From positions 124,001 to 188,000 of the forward strand of contig NZ_FMIR01000006.1 in assembly GCF_900095745.1 (NCBI RefSeq): a stretch of DNA of 64,000 nucleotides. Reading direction: 5' to 3'. Under the pieces are notes generated by a model. It had not been told where the DNA came from and ran no database searches. It saw only the letters and a list, made by a program, of their open reading frames with translations. Shown piece by piece: positions 33,228-41,086 of this stretch. The position numbers and the translations under genes were made by a program. Source of the DNA: Microbacterium oxydans. Lineage in GTDB: Bacteria; Actinomycetota; Actinomycetes; Actinomycetales; Microbacteriaceae. Position 1 is the stretch's first letter. The number at the start of each line of letters is the position of its first letter.

Positions 33228-34751
33228 ATGACGACCGTCCCCACGCACATCAGCATCGACCCCGACATCAGCGAGGCGACGAAGCGCTTCCTCGCCCAGC
33301 CTCCCCGGCTGCTCATCGACGGGGAGCTCGTCGAGGCCCACTCCGGACGCACCATCGACATCGTCGACCCGGGCACCGGTGCCGTCATCGCTCGCTCGGC
33401 CGCCGCCGACGCCGTGGACGCCGACCGTGCCGTGCAGGCTGCGCGTCGCGCCTTCGCCCCGGACGCCCCCTGGCGGAAGATGAGCGCGCTCGATCGCGGA
33501 CGGATCATCCTGCGTCTCGCCCGGCTGCTCGAGGAGCGGGCCGACGAGTTCGTGGAGCTCGAGGTGCTCGACGGCGGCAAGCTCAAGAGTGCCGCGGCGA
33601 GCGTCGACCTGCCGCTCGCGATCAACCACTTCGAGTACTTCGGCGGCTGGCCGTCGAAGATCGAGGGCAACACGATCCCCGTGTCCGTGACGGACGCGAT
33701 GGTGCGCACCGAGCGGGTCCCAGTCGGGGTCGTTGCCCAGATCGTGCCCTGGAACTACCCGCTGCTCATGGGCGTGTGGAAGATCGCTCCCGCGCTCGCC
33801 GCCGGCTGCACCATCGTCATGAAGCCCGCCGAGAACACCCCGCTCTCCCTGCTGCGTCTCGGCCAGCTCGCCCTCGAAGCCGGTATGCCCAAGGGCGTCC
33901 TCAACATCCTCACCGGATACGGCGCCGAGGCCGGCGAGGCGCTGGTCGACCACCCCGACGTCGACAAGGTCGCCTTCACCGGATCGACGGCTGTGGGCAC
34001 GCGCATCGCCCAGCGTGCCGCGCCGATGGTGAAGAGAGTGACACTGGAGCTCGGCGGCAAGAGCCCCAACATCATCTTCGACGACAGTCCTGTCGAGGAG
34101 GCCGCGGCCGCCGCGGCCAGCGCGATCTTCTTCAACGCCGGTCAGGCCTGCGCCGCGGGCTCGCGGCTGTACGTGCAGAAGCGCTCGTACGACGACGTGG
34201 TCGGTCGGCTCGCCGACATCGCCTCGTCGATGACGGTCGGCCACGGCTTCGATCCGTCGGCGCAGATCGGACCGGTCATCTCCACCCGCCAGCACGAGCG
34301 CGTGCTCGGCTACATCGACGGCGCTCAGGAGCGGGGGGCGACGGTCGCCGCGGGAGGATCCGCCTTCCCCGACGCCGCGATCCCCGGGGGCTACTACATC
34401 CGTCCCACCGTGCTGACCGACGTGGATGACACCTTCACCGCCGTGCGTGAAGAGATCTTCGGCCCCGTCGTGGTGGCGCAGCCCTTCGACGACATCGACG
34501 AGATCGCGCGCCGGGCGAACGACTCGCCCTACGGCCTCGCGGCGGGCATCTGGACGCGGGACATCGGCAAGGCGAATCGGCTCGCAGCGCTCCTGCAGGC
34601 GGGAACCGTCTACATCAACATGTACGGTGCGACCGATGCGGCCGCCCCCTTCGGCGGATTCAAGATGTCGGGCTACGGCAGGGACATGGGCCACGCCAAC
34701 CTGGAGTCGTACCTGGAGACGCGCACGGTCTGGACCAACCTGGCCCACTGA
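33228..34751 (+). CDS. NAD(P)-dependent aldehyde dehydrogenase, 507 aa
   Basis: Oxidises an aldehyde to the acid. The core residues are all visible: Asn175 (PWNYP), Lys199 (MKPAE), the FTGSTAVG nucleotide loop (250-257), Glu274 (ELGGKSP) and the nucleophile Cys308 (NAGQACAAGSR). In this operon the likely substrate is the lactaldehyde- or glycolaldehyde-like product of the class II aldolase. It starts 12 bp after the aldolase stop and has AGGAG before the ATG, so it is the third gene of the transporter operon. Confidence 0.92.
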   Translation: MTTVPTHISIDPDISEATKRFLAQPPRLLIDGELVEAHSGRTIDIVDPGTGAVIARSAAADAVDADRAVQAARRAFAPDAPWRKMSALDRGRIILRLARLLEERADEFVELEVLDGGKLKSAAASVDLPLAINHFEYFGGWPSKIEGNTIPVSVTDAMVRTERVPVGVVAQIVPWNYPLLMGVWKIAPALAAGCTIVMKPAENTPLSLLRLGQLALEAGMPKGVLNILTGYGAEAGEALVDHPDVDKVAFTGSTAVGTRIAQRAAPMVKRVTLELGGKSPNIIFDDSPVEEAAAAAASAIFFNAGQACAAGSRLYVQKRSYDDVVGRLADIASSMTVGHGFDPSAQIGPVISTRQHERVLGYIDGAQERGATVAAGGSAFPDAAIPGGYYIRPTVLTDVDDTFTAVREEIFGPVVVAQPFDDIDEIARRANDSPYGLAAGIWTRDIGKANRLAALLQAGTVYINMYGATDAAAPFGGFKMSGYGRDMGHANLESYLETRTVWTNLAH

Positions 34752-34760
34752 TGTCGCCGG

Positions 34761-35972
34761 TCACTCCCGGTGCGTGACCGAGCCCGAGTGGCGTGCCGAG
34801 TCCGGCTCGCCACTCCGGGGCTTCCCGACGAAGGGAAGTCCGAGTCCCCACGCGACGAGAGCCGCGGCGGCGAACACCGCGCCCAGGATCGAGGATCCGG
34901 CCCATCCCCACGCGCTGAAGGAGACGGTCGTCGTGACGGCGCCGACGGCAGACCCCAGCGAGTAGAAGACCATGTACCCGCCGATGGTCGTGGAGACCCG
35001 ATCCGGATGCTGCGCGGTCAGGATGTGCTGGTTGCTGACGTGCACGGCCTGAACGGCGAAGTCGAGCACGACGATGCCGACGACCAGCAGCGTCAGTGAC
35101 CACGGGAGCTGTGCGATCAGCACCCAGGAGGCGACGAGTGCGACGAGCGCCAGACCGGTCACGCGATTCGCCTTACCGCCGTCAGCCCAGTGGCCCGCGC
35201 GAACGGCGCCCAGAGCACCCGTCAGGCCGGCCAGGCCGAAGAGTCCGATCTGGGTCTCCGTGAGGTGCCAGGGCGCCTCCGACAGGGGCAGCGCCATCCC
35301 GCTCCAGAGCGTTCCGAACGAGGCGAAGATGAAGAAGGCGATCACGCCCCGGCTGAGGAAGGCCGGTTCGGTGAGCAGCCGACCGATGCCGCCGACGAGG
35401 ACGCTGTGGTGGCGGGATGGCGGGCGCACATCGACGGGCAGCAGTCGAAGTGCTGCGGCCCCCAGCAGGAGGGAGAGCGCCGCGAGAAGGACGTAGATGC
35501 TGCGCCACCCCCAGAGATCGGCCATCATGCCGGCGATCAGCCGCGAGCCGAGGATGCCGACCACCACGCCCGACGTCACGAAGCCCAGGTTCCGTCCGCG
35601 CTCGCCGGGTTCGGACACTGCTGCGGCGTAGGCCACCGTCGTCTGCACGACCACCGCGAACAGGCCGGCGAACGCCAATCCGGCGAACGCCACCCACGCG
35701 GCCGGAGCGAGTGCGACCGCGAGCATCCCGATGCCCACCAGGCCCAGATGGAGAGGAATCAGGCGTCGCCTGTCGAAGCGGTCGCCCAGCGGTACGAGCA
35801 GGACGAGGCCGATGAGGTAACCCAGCTGCCCCGCCGACACCAGCCAGCCGAGCGCATCGGTCGGCACCTGAAGGCTCTTCCCGATCTCGCCGAGCACGGG
35901 CTGCGCGGCATAGACCGTCGCGACCGCGACGGCGCAGATGGCGGCCAGCAGTGTCTTCATCCGGAGAGTCAC
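34761..35972 (-). CDS. MFS transporter (HxlR-linked), 403 aa
   Basis: Twelve-helix major facilitator, of the arabinose-efflux/multidrug type. The loop after helix 2 reads PLGDRFDRRRLIPLHL. The GTG at 35972 (VTLRMKTLL) was chosen because AAAGGA lies 5 nt upstream; the ATG 12 nt downstream lacks this. It shares a 78-bp promoter region and paired operators with the divergent HxlR regulator gene, so it is probably induced by the regulator's ligand. Export of a toxic small molecule is the usual role for this arrangement. The substrate is unknown. Confidence 0.87.
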   Translation of the reverse strand: MTLRMKTLLAAICAVAVATVYAAQPVLGEIGKSLQVPTDALGWLVSAGQLGYLIGLVLLVPLGDRFDRRRLIPLHLGLVGIGMLAVALAPAAWVAFAGLAFAGLFAVVVQTTVAYAAAVSEPGERGRNLGFVTSGVVVGILGSRLIAGMMADLWGWRSIYVLLAALSLLLGAAALRLLPVDVRPPSRHHSVLVGGIGRLLTEPAFLSRGVIAFFIFASFGTLWSGMALPLSEAPWHLTETQIGLFGLAGLTGALGAVRAGHWADGGKANRVTGLALVALVASWVLIAQLPWSLTLLVVGIVVLDFAVQAVHVSNQHILTAQHPDRVSTTIGGYMVFYSLGSAVGAVTTTVSFSAWGWAGSSILGAVFAAAALVAWGLGLPFVGKPRSGEPDSARHSGSVTHRE

Positions 35973-35984
35973 ATCGTTCCTTTG

Positions 35985-36037
35985 GTTGCAAATTGCTACC
36001 AAAGTGACGGTAGGGCATAATGGTTGCAGATTGCAAC
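35985..36037. promoter_or_regulatory. Two HxlR operators in the divergent MFS/hxlR promoter
   Basis: GTTGCAGATTGCAAC (36023-36037) is a perfect palindrome with a 3-nt centre. GTTGCAAATTGCTAC (35985-35999) is a near-copy with the same arms. Their centres are 38 bp apart, and the first lies just inside the MFS leader. Confidence 0.8.
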
Positions 36038-36050
36038 TCTTGGAGATCTC

Positions 36051-36494
36051 ATGAGCGATGCCCCCGATCGTCCGCAATGGACCGATCCGACCTGTCCCGT
36101 CGCGCGCACCGTCGATCTGGTCGGTGACCGCTGGAGCATGCTGATCATCCGCGACGCGATGGACGGCGCCCGCACGTTCACCGACTTCCAGAAGCGCACG
36201 GGCATCGCACGCAACATGCTCGCCGACAGGCTCCGCCGCCTCGCCGCGTACGGGCTCATCGAGCAGGTCGATGCTCCCCCGGCCAAGCGCAAGCACTACG
36301 AGCTCACCCCGGCCGGCGAAGAGTTCTTCCCGGTGATCCTCGCCCTGCGGGGCTGGGGAGAGCGCCATGCCTTCGCTGCCGGGGAATCTCATTCGACTCT
36401 CGTCGATGCTGCGGGCGAGCGGGTGGTCGCATCCGCGCCCCTCGGCGCCGACGGTGCGCCGCTGACCAGTGGGAACACCCGCGTCGTGAGGTGA
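36051..36494 (+). CDS. HxlR-family winged-helix regulator, 147 aa
   Basis: Small dimeric regulator, often sensing electrophiles or redox state. The family core is clear: CPVARTVDLVGDRWSMLIIRDAM starting at Cys15, then the winged helix with TGIARNMLADRLRRL and the YELTPAGEEFFPV strand. Cys15 is the conserved N-terminal cysteine often used in thiol sensing. The ATG at 36051 follows TTGGAG at 5 nt. It is divergent from the MFS gene with two operator copies between them, which suggests autoregulation and control of the transporter. Confidence 0.92.
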   Translation: MSDAPDRPQWTDPTCPVARTVDLVGDRWSMLIIRDAMDGARTFTDFQKRTGIARNMLADRLRRLAAYGLIEQVDAPPAKRKHYELTPAGEEFFPVILALRGWGERHAFAAGESHSTLVDAAGERVVASAPLGADGAPLTSGNTRVVR

Positions 36495-36618
36495 GTGTGT
36501 CCTGCCTTCGCGAGGGAGTCGGCCCGGTGGGCCCTCGGTCCGGGCTTTAGGGCGATACTCTGCGGTTTCTGACAGGGTGGAACGCAGGCCCTGCCCCTGG
36601 ACGATGAAGCGGTGAACG

Positions 36619-37257
36619 ATGAGTGGACCTGATTCCCCGGTGATCGGGGTCGAAGACGCACCGTCGCGGTGGTCGCCGTGGTGGCTGGCATCCGGAGCGC
36701 TGTTCATCGCCTCGGCACTGCTGGCCGCGTTCCGCAGTCTTCCCGGTTCGCTTGACCTGGATGCTCTCATCGGGGTCTCGACCGCGGTGACCCTGGCCTT
36801 CAGCCTCGCGCTCGTCGCCGCCGGCGTCGGGGCTGTGCGCGACGACCACACCCTCCGCCTGCCGAGGGTCGCGATCATCTCGCTCTTCCTCCTCGCGGTC
36901 TGGCTTCCTGTGGCTCCACCGGTGCTGACCGCTTCATTCGGCATCACCTCGGCGGCACCGCTCTATCTGAACGCCCTCGTCAAGTTGGGGCTGAGCGGTG
37001 CGATCGTCGCCGGCATCCTCCGCAGTGCGCTGCCGAGCCCCTGGAGGCTCATCCCTGCGATCGCGCTCGCCGCCGTCGTCCTCGGGTCGCTGCTCGAGGT
37101 CGCCTTCATGTCCGGCAGTGTGACCGACCAAGGTGCGATGATCCTCGTCTCGAACCTGCTGACCCTGGTGCGCATCCTCGCCACCGGGGCTCTGGGCGCC
37201 GTGGCGCTCCGGGCCGCCAGGTCGCGGGCCGGTTCAGTGGTCGTCTTCGGAGGATGA
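36619..37257 (+). CDS. Polytopic membrane protein of unknown function, 212 aa
   Basis: Not recognised. About six to seven hydrophobic segments are spread over the whole length, with a charged N-terminus and a short basic end (RAARSRAG). Paired tryptophans stand at the start of helix 1 (SRWSPWWLASG). No catalytic motif is visible. The layout loosely recalls DUF998-type proteins, but I cannot assign it. The ATG has only GTGAA upstream. It is monocistronic between the HxlR gene and a convergent pair of small genes. Confidence 0.7.
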   Translation: MSGPDSPVIGVEDAPSRWSPWWLASGALFIASALLAAFRSLPGSLDLDALIGVSTAVTLAFSLALVAAGVGAVRDDHTLRLPRVAIISLFLLAVWLPVAPPVLTASFGITSAAPLYLNALVKLGLSGAIVAGILRSALPSPWRLIPAIALAAVVLGSLLEVAFMSGSVTDQGAMILVSNLLTLVRILATGALGAVALRAARSRAGSVVVFGG

Positions 37258-37282
37258 CCGTGGCTCACCCAGCGCATTCCCC

Positions 37283-37585
37283 TCAGGCGACGGTGAGGTA
37301 CCCGTTCGAGGAGTCGTCCTCGACGAGGGTGTAGGACAGCACGCCGTCTGCGTGCGCACGCGCTCGTCGCCATACTCGCTCATGCGCGTCGTCGGCGTAG
37401 TCGAGCACGATCCATCGGGGCGCCGCGGGATCACGTCGCCCGACGATGTAGGAGACGCTGCCGAGGCCGGTCGAGCCGAGATGGGCGATGAACTGATCGG
37501 CAGCCGGGCTCTTCGGCGGCGTGCGGCACAGGTCCGCCGGGCGGATGCGCAGGGTCAGGTCCGCCTGCGCCGGCCGGGCCTTCAC
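37283..37585 (-). CDS. Small protein of unknown function, 100 aa
   Basis: Unrecognised. The GTG start at 37585 overlaps the stop of the upstream gene (GTGA, 37582-37585), which supports it being real. The N-terminal half is basic and proline-rich, while the C-terminal half looks like a beta/alpha fold (GLGSVSYIVGRRD, APRWIVLDYAD, GVLSYTLVEDDSSNGYLTV). No signal peptide or membrane segment is seen. It is co-translated with the 88-aa gene, and the pair lies behind an orphan palindrome at 38047. Confidence 0.6.
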   Translation of the reverse strand: MKARPAQADLTLRIRPADLCRTPPKSPAADQFIAHLGSTGLGSVSYIVGRRDPAAPRWIVLDYADDAHERVWRRARAHADGVLSYTLVEDDSSNGYLTVA

Positions 37586-37848
37586 GCGGCACCCCCGGCA
37601 CGGGCGCCCAGGTCGGCGAGATCGCGGAGGCCGTGCGCGTCGAGATAGGCGCGGATCGTGTCCTGGACGATGCGGATCTGCGACTCGTTTCCCATGGCGG
37701 CCTGCATCGCGCCCATCGTGGGCGTCGGCTTGCCGTTCACGCGTTCGAGCGCCTCCCACACGATGTCTTCGCGTGAGCCGCGGCCCATCGAGTGCGGCAT
37801 CGAGCTGAACACCGGGCTCGGTTTCCAGCCGGTTCGGGTCTCTTCCAT
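37582..37848 (-). CDS. Small helical protein of unknown function, 88 aa
   Basis: Unrecognised. The ATG at 37848 follows AGGAAACG on the minus strand. The product starts MEETRTGWKPSPVFSSMPHS and is then mostly helical (EDIVWEALERVNGK, ESQIRIVQDTIRAYLDAHGL) with an Ala/Gly end. The upstream frame continues but becomes arginine-rich shadow, so this start was chosen. It is the first gene of a two-gene unit. The perfect palindrome at 38047-38071 about 200 bp upstream may regulate it. Confidence 0.6.
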   Translation of the reverse strand: MEETRTGWKPSPVFSSMPHSMGRGSREDIVWEALERVNGKPTPTMGAMQAAMGNESQIRIVQDTIRAYLDAHGLRDLADLGARAGGAA

Positions 37849-38046
37849 CAGCGTTTCCTCTCGTCTCTCCGGACGCTGTCGAATGCGGGTGCACTCGGTC
37901 TCGTGCGCGGGCACGCCGAACAGCCCTGGGGTGAAGTGCCCCCGATGGACGGCGCGCGGTCCTGCGGCCAGGGGCCTTCCCGAAGACTGTCGGATGTCGA
38001 CGCAGGAAGGACGATCTGGCCGTCCGGTTCCCTCTGACCGTATCAC

Positions 38047-38071
38047 GTTATTTTGAGTCATTCAAAATAAC
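38047..38071. promoter_or_regulatory. Orphan perfect inverted repeat (operator-like)
   Basis: GTTATTTTGA (38047-38056) and TCAAAATAAC (38062-38071) are perfectly complementary around GTCAT. The site is AT-rich in a GC-rich genome. It lies in the 38-kb gap between the two small genes and the SDR gene. No adjacent regulator is obviously its owner; the MarR gene upstream of the SDR has its own palindrome. Confidence 0.65.
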
Positions 38072-38092
38072 CGAGACACTGAAATGCGAAAA

Positions 38093-38117
38093 GGCCCGAT
38101 CCGCTGCGGATCGGGCC
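38093..38117 (-). terminator. Terminator of the marR-SDR operon
   Basis: GGCCCGATCCG pairs perfectly with its complement around a 3-nt loop. On the minus strand it is followed by TTTT, 18 bp after the SDR stop codon. Confidence 0.9.
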
Positions 38118-38134
38118 CAGTCATCCCCTGCGCG

Positions 38135-38938
38135 TCAGCCGCGCGGAGTGTCGTTCCAAGACCAGATGTCGTCGCCGCGCAGTACCGCATCGGCGCCGCC
38201 GTCGCAGTAGATGGTCTGGCCGGCCATGTGGGTGTTGGCAGGGCTCGTCAACCACACCAGTAGCTCGGCGATAGAGGATGCCGGCTGGTGGTAGTTGAGC
38301 GGCATCGGCACCGCGGCGTCGACCTGCGCCAGGCCCTCCGGGTTTCCGAGCAGTCCTGCCGTCATCGGCGTGGTGACCGTGCCGGGAGCAACCGCATTGA
38401 GGGGGATGCCGGCGCCGGCCCAGGCCGCGGACACCGACTCGCGCCGGACCCAGCGCGAGAGAGCACGCTTGCTCGACGAGTAGTTCAGGAATCCGGCCTC
38501 CGGGGTGGTCGCGAGCTGGTCGCCGATCGACAGTGCCAGCGTCTCGTCGCCGCTCAGCGCGGCGTCGACGAGTTCGGCCGACACCGGCTGCAGGGAGGCC
38601 ATGGACGAGACCACGGCGGCGCGGGGCTGGTCGGCGAGGCTCAACGTCGGTTGAAGCGCTTCCAGGAACTCGGTCACGCCGAAGTAGTTGATGGCCATCG
38701 TCTTCGAGACCGGCGCGGCGATGCCGGCACACGCGATGACCGCGTCGATCATGCCGCCGGCGGCCGTGATGGCCGCATCCGCCGCCGCCCTGCGGCCATC
38801 GGGGGTCGACAGGTCGCCTTCGACCTCGGTGCCGGCGAGGTCGACCCCGATCACGGTGTGGCCCTGCTTGCGCAGCAGCTCGGTGGTGGCTGCACCGATG
38901 CCGGAGGCGGCGCCGGTGACGATGTACGTGCGTGTCAT
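38135..38938 (-). CDS. Short-chain dehydrogenase/reductase (3-alpha-hydroxysteroid-dehydrogenase-like), 267 aa
   Basis: NAD(P)-dependent oxidoreductase. It has the Rossmann motif TGAASGIG (8-15), the AGIAAP segment, a catalytic Ser near 112-115, and Tyr153-x-x-x-Lys157 (YSSSK). The insertion before the active site and overall length resemble 3-alpha-hydroxysteroid dehydrogenase/carbonyl reductases. The physiological substrate is unknown. The ATG overlaps the stop of the marR gene (ATGA, 38935-38938), so regulator and enzyme are co-expressed. Confidence 0.9.
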   Translation of the reverse strand: MTRTYIVTGAASGIGAATTELLRKQGHTVIGVDLAGTEVEGDLSTPDGRRAAADAAITAAGGMIDAVIACAGIAAPVSKTMAINYFGVTEFLEALQPTLSLADQPRAAVVSSMASLQPVSAELVDAALSGDETLALSIGDQLATTPEAGFLNYSSSKRALSRWVRRESVSAAWAGAGIPLNAVAPGTVTTPMTAGLLGNPEGLAQVDAAVPMPLNYHQPASSIAELLVWLTSPANTHMAGQTIYCDGGADAVLRGDDIWSWNDTPRG

Positions 38939-39432
38939 GTTTCCTCCTGGGGGATGGCGACGTCGGTGGAGACGTCGTGAGACGGCTGCATGCTCGTGCG
39001 GGACAGGGCGACGACGAAGCGCGAGAGCTGCGACTGGAACTGCTCGACCTCACGCGGATCCCAGCCGGCCAGTGCGTCGTCGACCATGCGATGCCCGGCG
39101 GCGACGAGGCGTGCGTAGGCCTGCGTTCCGGCATCGGTCAGTCGCACCTCGACCGTGCGTCCGGAGCGTACCCGGTCGACGATGCCCTGCAGCTCCAGGC
39201 GGGAGACCAGTTTCGACGCGGTCGGGCGCGATATCGATCCATGCTCGGCGAGCTGCCCGAAACCCATCGCCCCGCCGTTGAGGCCGATCAGATAGACGGC
39301 GCGGATGCCGGTGGGGTCGAGCGCGACGCCGACGCCTTCCGCCACCGAGGCCTGGAGGTCGCTCTCAGTCCACTCGGAGACGACCCGGACGAGCGCGACA
39401 TGGATGCCTGCGACACCGTCTGCGACCGTCAT
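38935..39432 (-). CDS. MarR-family transcriptional regulator, 165 aa
   Basis: Winged-helix repressor, typically released by a phenolic or other small ligand. The DNA-binding segment is GQLAEHGSISRPTASKLVSRLELQGIVDRV, followed by the wing SGRTVEVRLTDAG. The dimerising helices flank it. The ATG at 39432 is preceded by a perfect palindrome 20 bp upstream. It is first in a two-gene operon with the SDR, the usual layout for a self-regulated MarR repressor with its target enzyme. Confidence 0.9.
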   Translation of the reverse strand: MTVADGVAGIHVALVRVVSEWTESDLQASVAEGVGVALDPTGIRAVYLIGLNGGAMGFGQLAEHGSISRPTASKLVSRLELQGIVDRVRSGRTVEVRLTDAGTQAYARLVAAGHRMVDDALAGWDPREVEQFQSQLSRFVVALSRTSMQPSHDVSTDVAIPQEET

Positions 39433-39451
39433 GCCGTCAGTCTACGCCTTT

Positions 39452-39468
39452 AGTTGCCTGAGGCAACT
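39452..39468. promoter_or_regulatory. MarR operator upstream of marR-SDR operon
   Basis: AGTTGCC-TGA-GGCAACT is a perfect 17-bp palindrome, 20 bp before the marR start codon and at typical MarR-site size. Confidence 0.8.
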
Positions 39469-39541
39469 GTTTCTCGCGTCACGGTTCGCCGCCACGGAGC
39501 GTGAACATCGCGATCCCCCATGCCCGCAGGCATCCGAACCG

Positions 39542-40693
39542 TCAGCTGAACAGGACGATCACGTAGACCGCGAACGTCACCAGGTGCGCGGCGCCGTGCA
39601 TCGCGGTCACCCGCTTCGCCGCGAACGTGGTCACGGAGAGCAGCAGCGTGACGCCGAGCATCAGCAGGTTCGCCGGAGACTCCGCCAGGACGACCGTCTG
39701 ACCGGTGAGCATCCCGATGATCAGGACTGCAGGAATCGTCAGGCCGACGGTGGAGACCAGCGCTCCGAGGCCGAGGTTGTTCACGCGCTGGGCTTCGCCA
39801 CCGAGAGCGGCGCGCACCGCGGTGATCGACTCCGGCAGGAACACGATTCCCGCGATGACCACGCCGGCGAGGGCGACCGGAGCGCCGAGGCGGCCCAGTC
39901 CGTCGTCGAGCAGCGCCGCCATGTCGTGCGACAGGAGCACGATGGGGATGACGGTGACCACCAGCAGCGCGAGGCGGACGAGGACCTCCGTGCGGTGCTC
40001 GGCCAGCACCTGCCGGATCCCGCCGGTGTCCTCCGACTTGTCCTGATGCTGCGCGGTCTGCCGCAGTCGCGGGTCGACCTCGGTGAAGTCGCTCGCCTGT
40101 GCGCCCATCTGCCGGTAGAGGAAGAACGCGTAGAGCACGAGGGTGAGCACGATGATGGGGATCTCCTGCCCCGTCGTGTACGAGCCGTCCGTCCCGATGA
40201 GCGCAGGGAGTCCGAACGCGAGGGCGACCAGCACCACCAGCATCGACAGGTAGGCCGAGGTGCCCGTGCGGTTGTGGGCCATGCCGCGGTGGCGGAGGCC
40301 GCCGAGGAGGAGCGCCAGACCGATGACGAGGTTCATGATGATCATCGCGACGGCCATCACCGAGTCGCGGGCGATGGTCGCATGCTCGCCCGGTCCGAGC
40401 ATGACGGCCGAGATCAGGATGACCTCGATCAGCACGATCGAGAGCGTCAGGACGAGGGATCCGTAGGGGTCGCCGAGTCGATGTGCGAGCGCCTCGGCCT
40501 GCTTCACCACCCCGAATGCGCAGACGAGGATCACGACGATGATCGCGACGAGAGCGATCACGAGGACCGGGCCGGGCACAGGCGGCGCCAGTACCGGGTG
40601 CAGCAGGAGCAGGGCCGCGAATGCGCCCCACCCGAGAGCGACGCGGACGATGTCCGTCGGTCCGATCAGTCGTTTCCATTCCGCGCGTGACAT
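39542..40693 (-). CDS. chaA: ChaA/CaX-family cation:proton antiporter, 383 aa
   Basis: Exports Ca2+ (and in ChaA-type proteins Na+ or K+) in exchange for protons. About 11 transmembrane helices form two homologous halves. The conserved acidic repeats are present: VLTLSIVLIEVILISAVML in the first half and IVFLPESITAVRAALGG in the second, each with the key glutamate. The central loop (about residues 200-225) is hydrophilic and Asp/Glu-rich. The ATG at 40693 follows AAGGAG. It is monocistronic. Confidence 0.88.
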   Translation of the reverse strand: MSRAEWKRLIGPTDIVRVALGWGAFAALLLLHPVLAPPVPGPVLVIALVAIIVVILVCAFGVVKQAEALAHRLGDPYGSLVLTLSIVLIEVILISAVMLGPGEHATIARDSVMAVAMIIMNLVIGLALLLGGLRHRGMAHNRTGTSAYLSMLVVLVALAFGLPALIGTDGSYTTGQEIPIIVLTLVLYAFFLYRQMGAQASDFTEVDPRLRQTAQHQDKSEDTGGIRQVLAEHRTEVLVRLALLVVTVIPIVLLSHDMAALLDDGLGRLGAPVALAGVVIAGIVFLPESITAVRAALGGEAQRVNNLGLGALVSTVGLTIPAVLIIGMLTGQTVVLAESPANLLMLGVTLLLSVTTFAAKRVTAMHGAAHLVTFAVYVIVLFS

Positions 40694-40888
40694 CGCAGGA
40701 CTCCTTCGAGGTGGGGTCGTCCCCGACTGATGACCACGACCGGGTCGTCCCGTTCGCAGCGTTGTGTCAACGCATTTCTCGCCGTCATAGCTTAGCAAAA
40801 ATTTCCCGGTCAGGGCGAAATTTGACTTCCCTGGGAGGCTGGCTATGGTCGGAGGTTACGCCAGCCACCGAAGGGGAAGCGAGTAACC

Positions 40889-41023
40889 ATGTCCGGAAAG
40901 TCCATCCAGGGTCGCGACAGCAAGAAGACGCCGCAGCTATCGCTCAAGGAGAAGCGCGCTGCGAAGCGGGAGAAGAACGCACCAGCCGAGTTCATCAAGC
41001 CGCGTAAGGGCGCCAAGGGCTGA
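40889..41023 (+). CDS. Small basic protein, 44 aa
   Basis: Short lysine-rich gene (MSGKSIQGRDSKKTPQLSLK..., ending KPRKGAKG). AGGGGAAGCGAG upstream is a usable Shine-Dalgarno. There is no hydrophobic segment; the charge pattern suggests a nucleic-acid- or ribosome-associated peptide. I do not recognise a characterised family. It stands alone between the antiporter and the ClpN-SRPBCC gene. Confidence 0.65.
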   Translation: MSGKSIQGRDSKKTPQLSLKEKRAAKREKNAPAEFIKPRKGAKG

Positions 41024-41086
41024 TCGGATTCGACGACGGCGGATGCATCCTCGTGTGGGCGGTGATGCATCCGCCGACTCCGTCCC

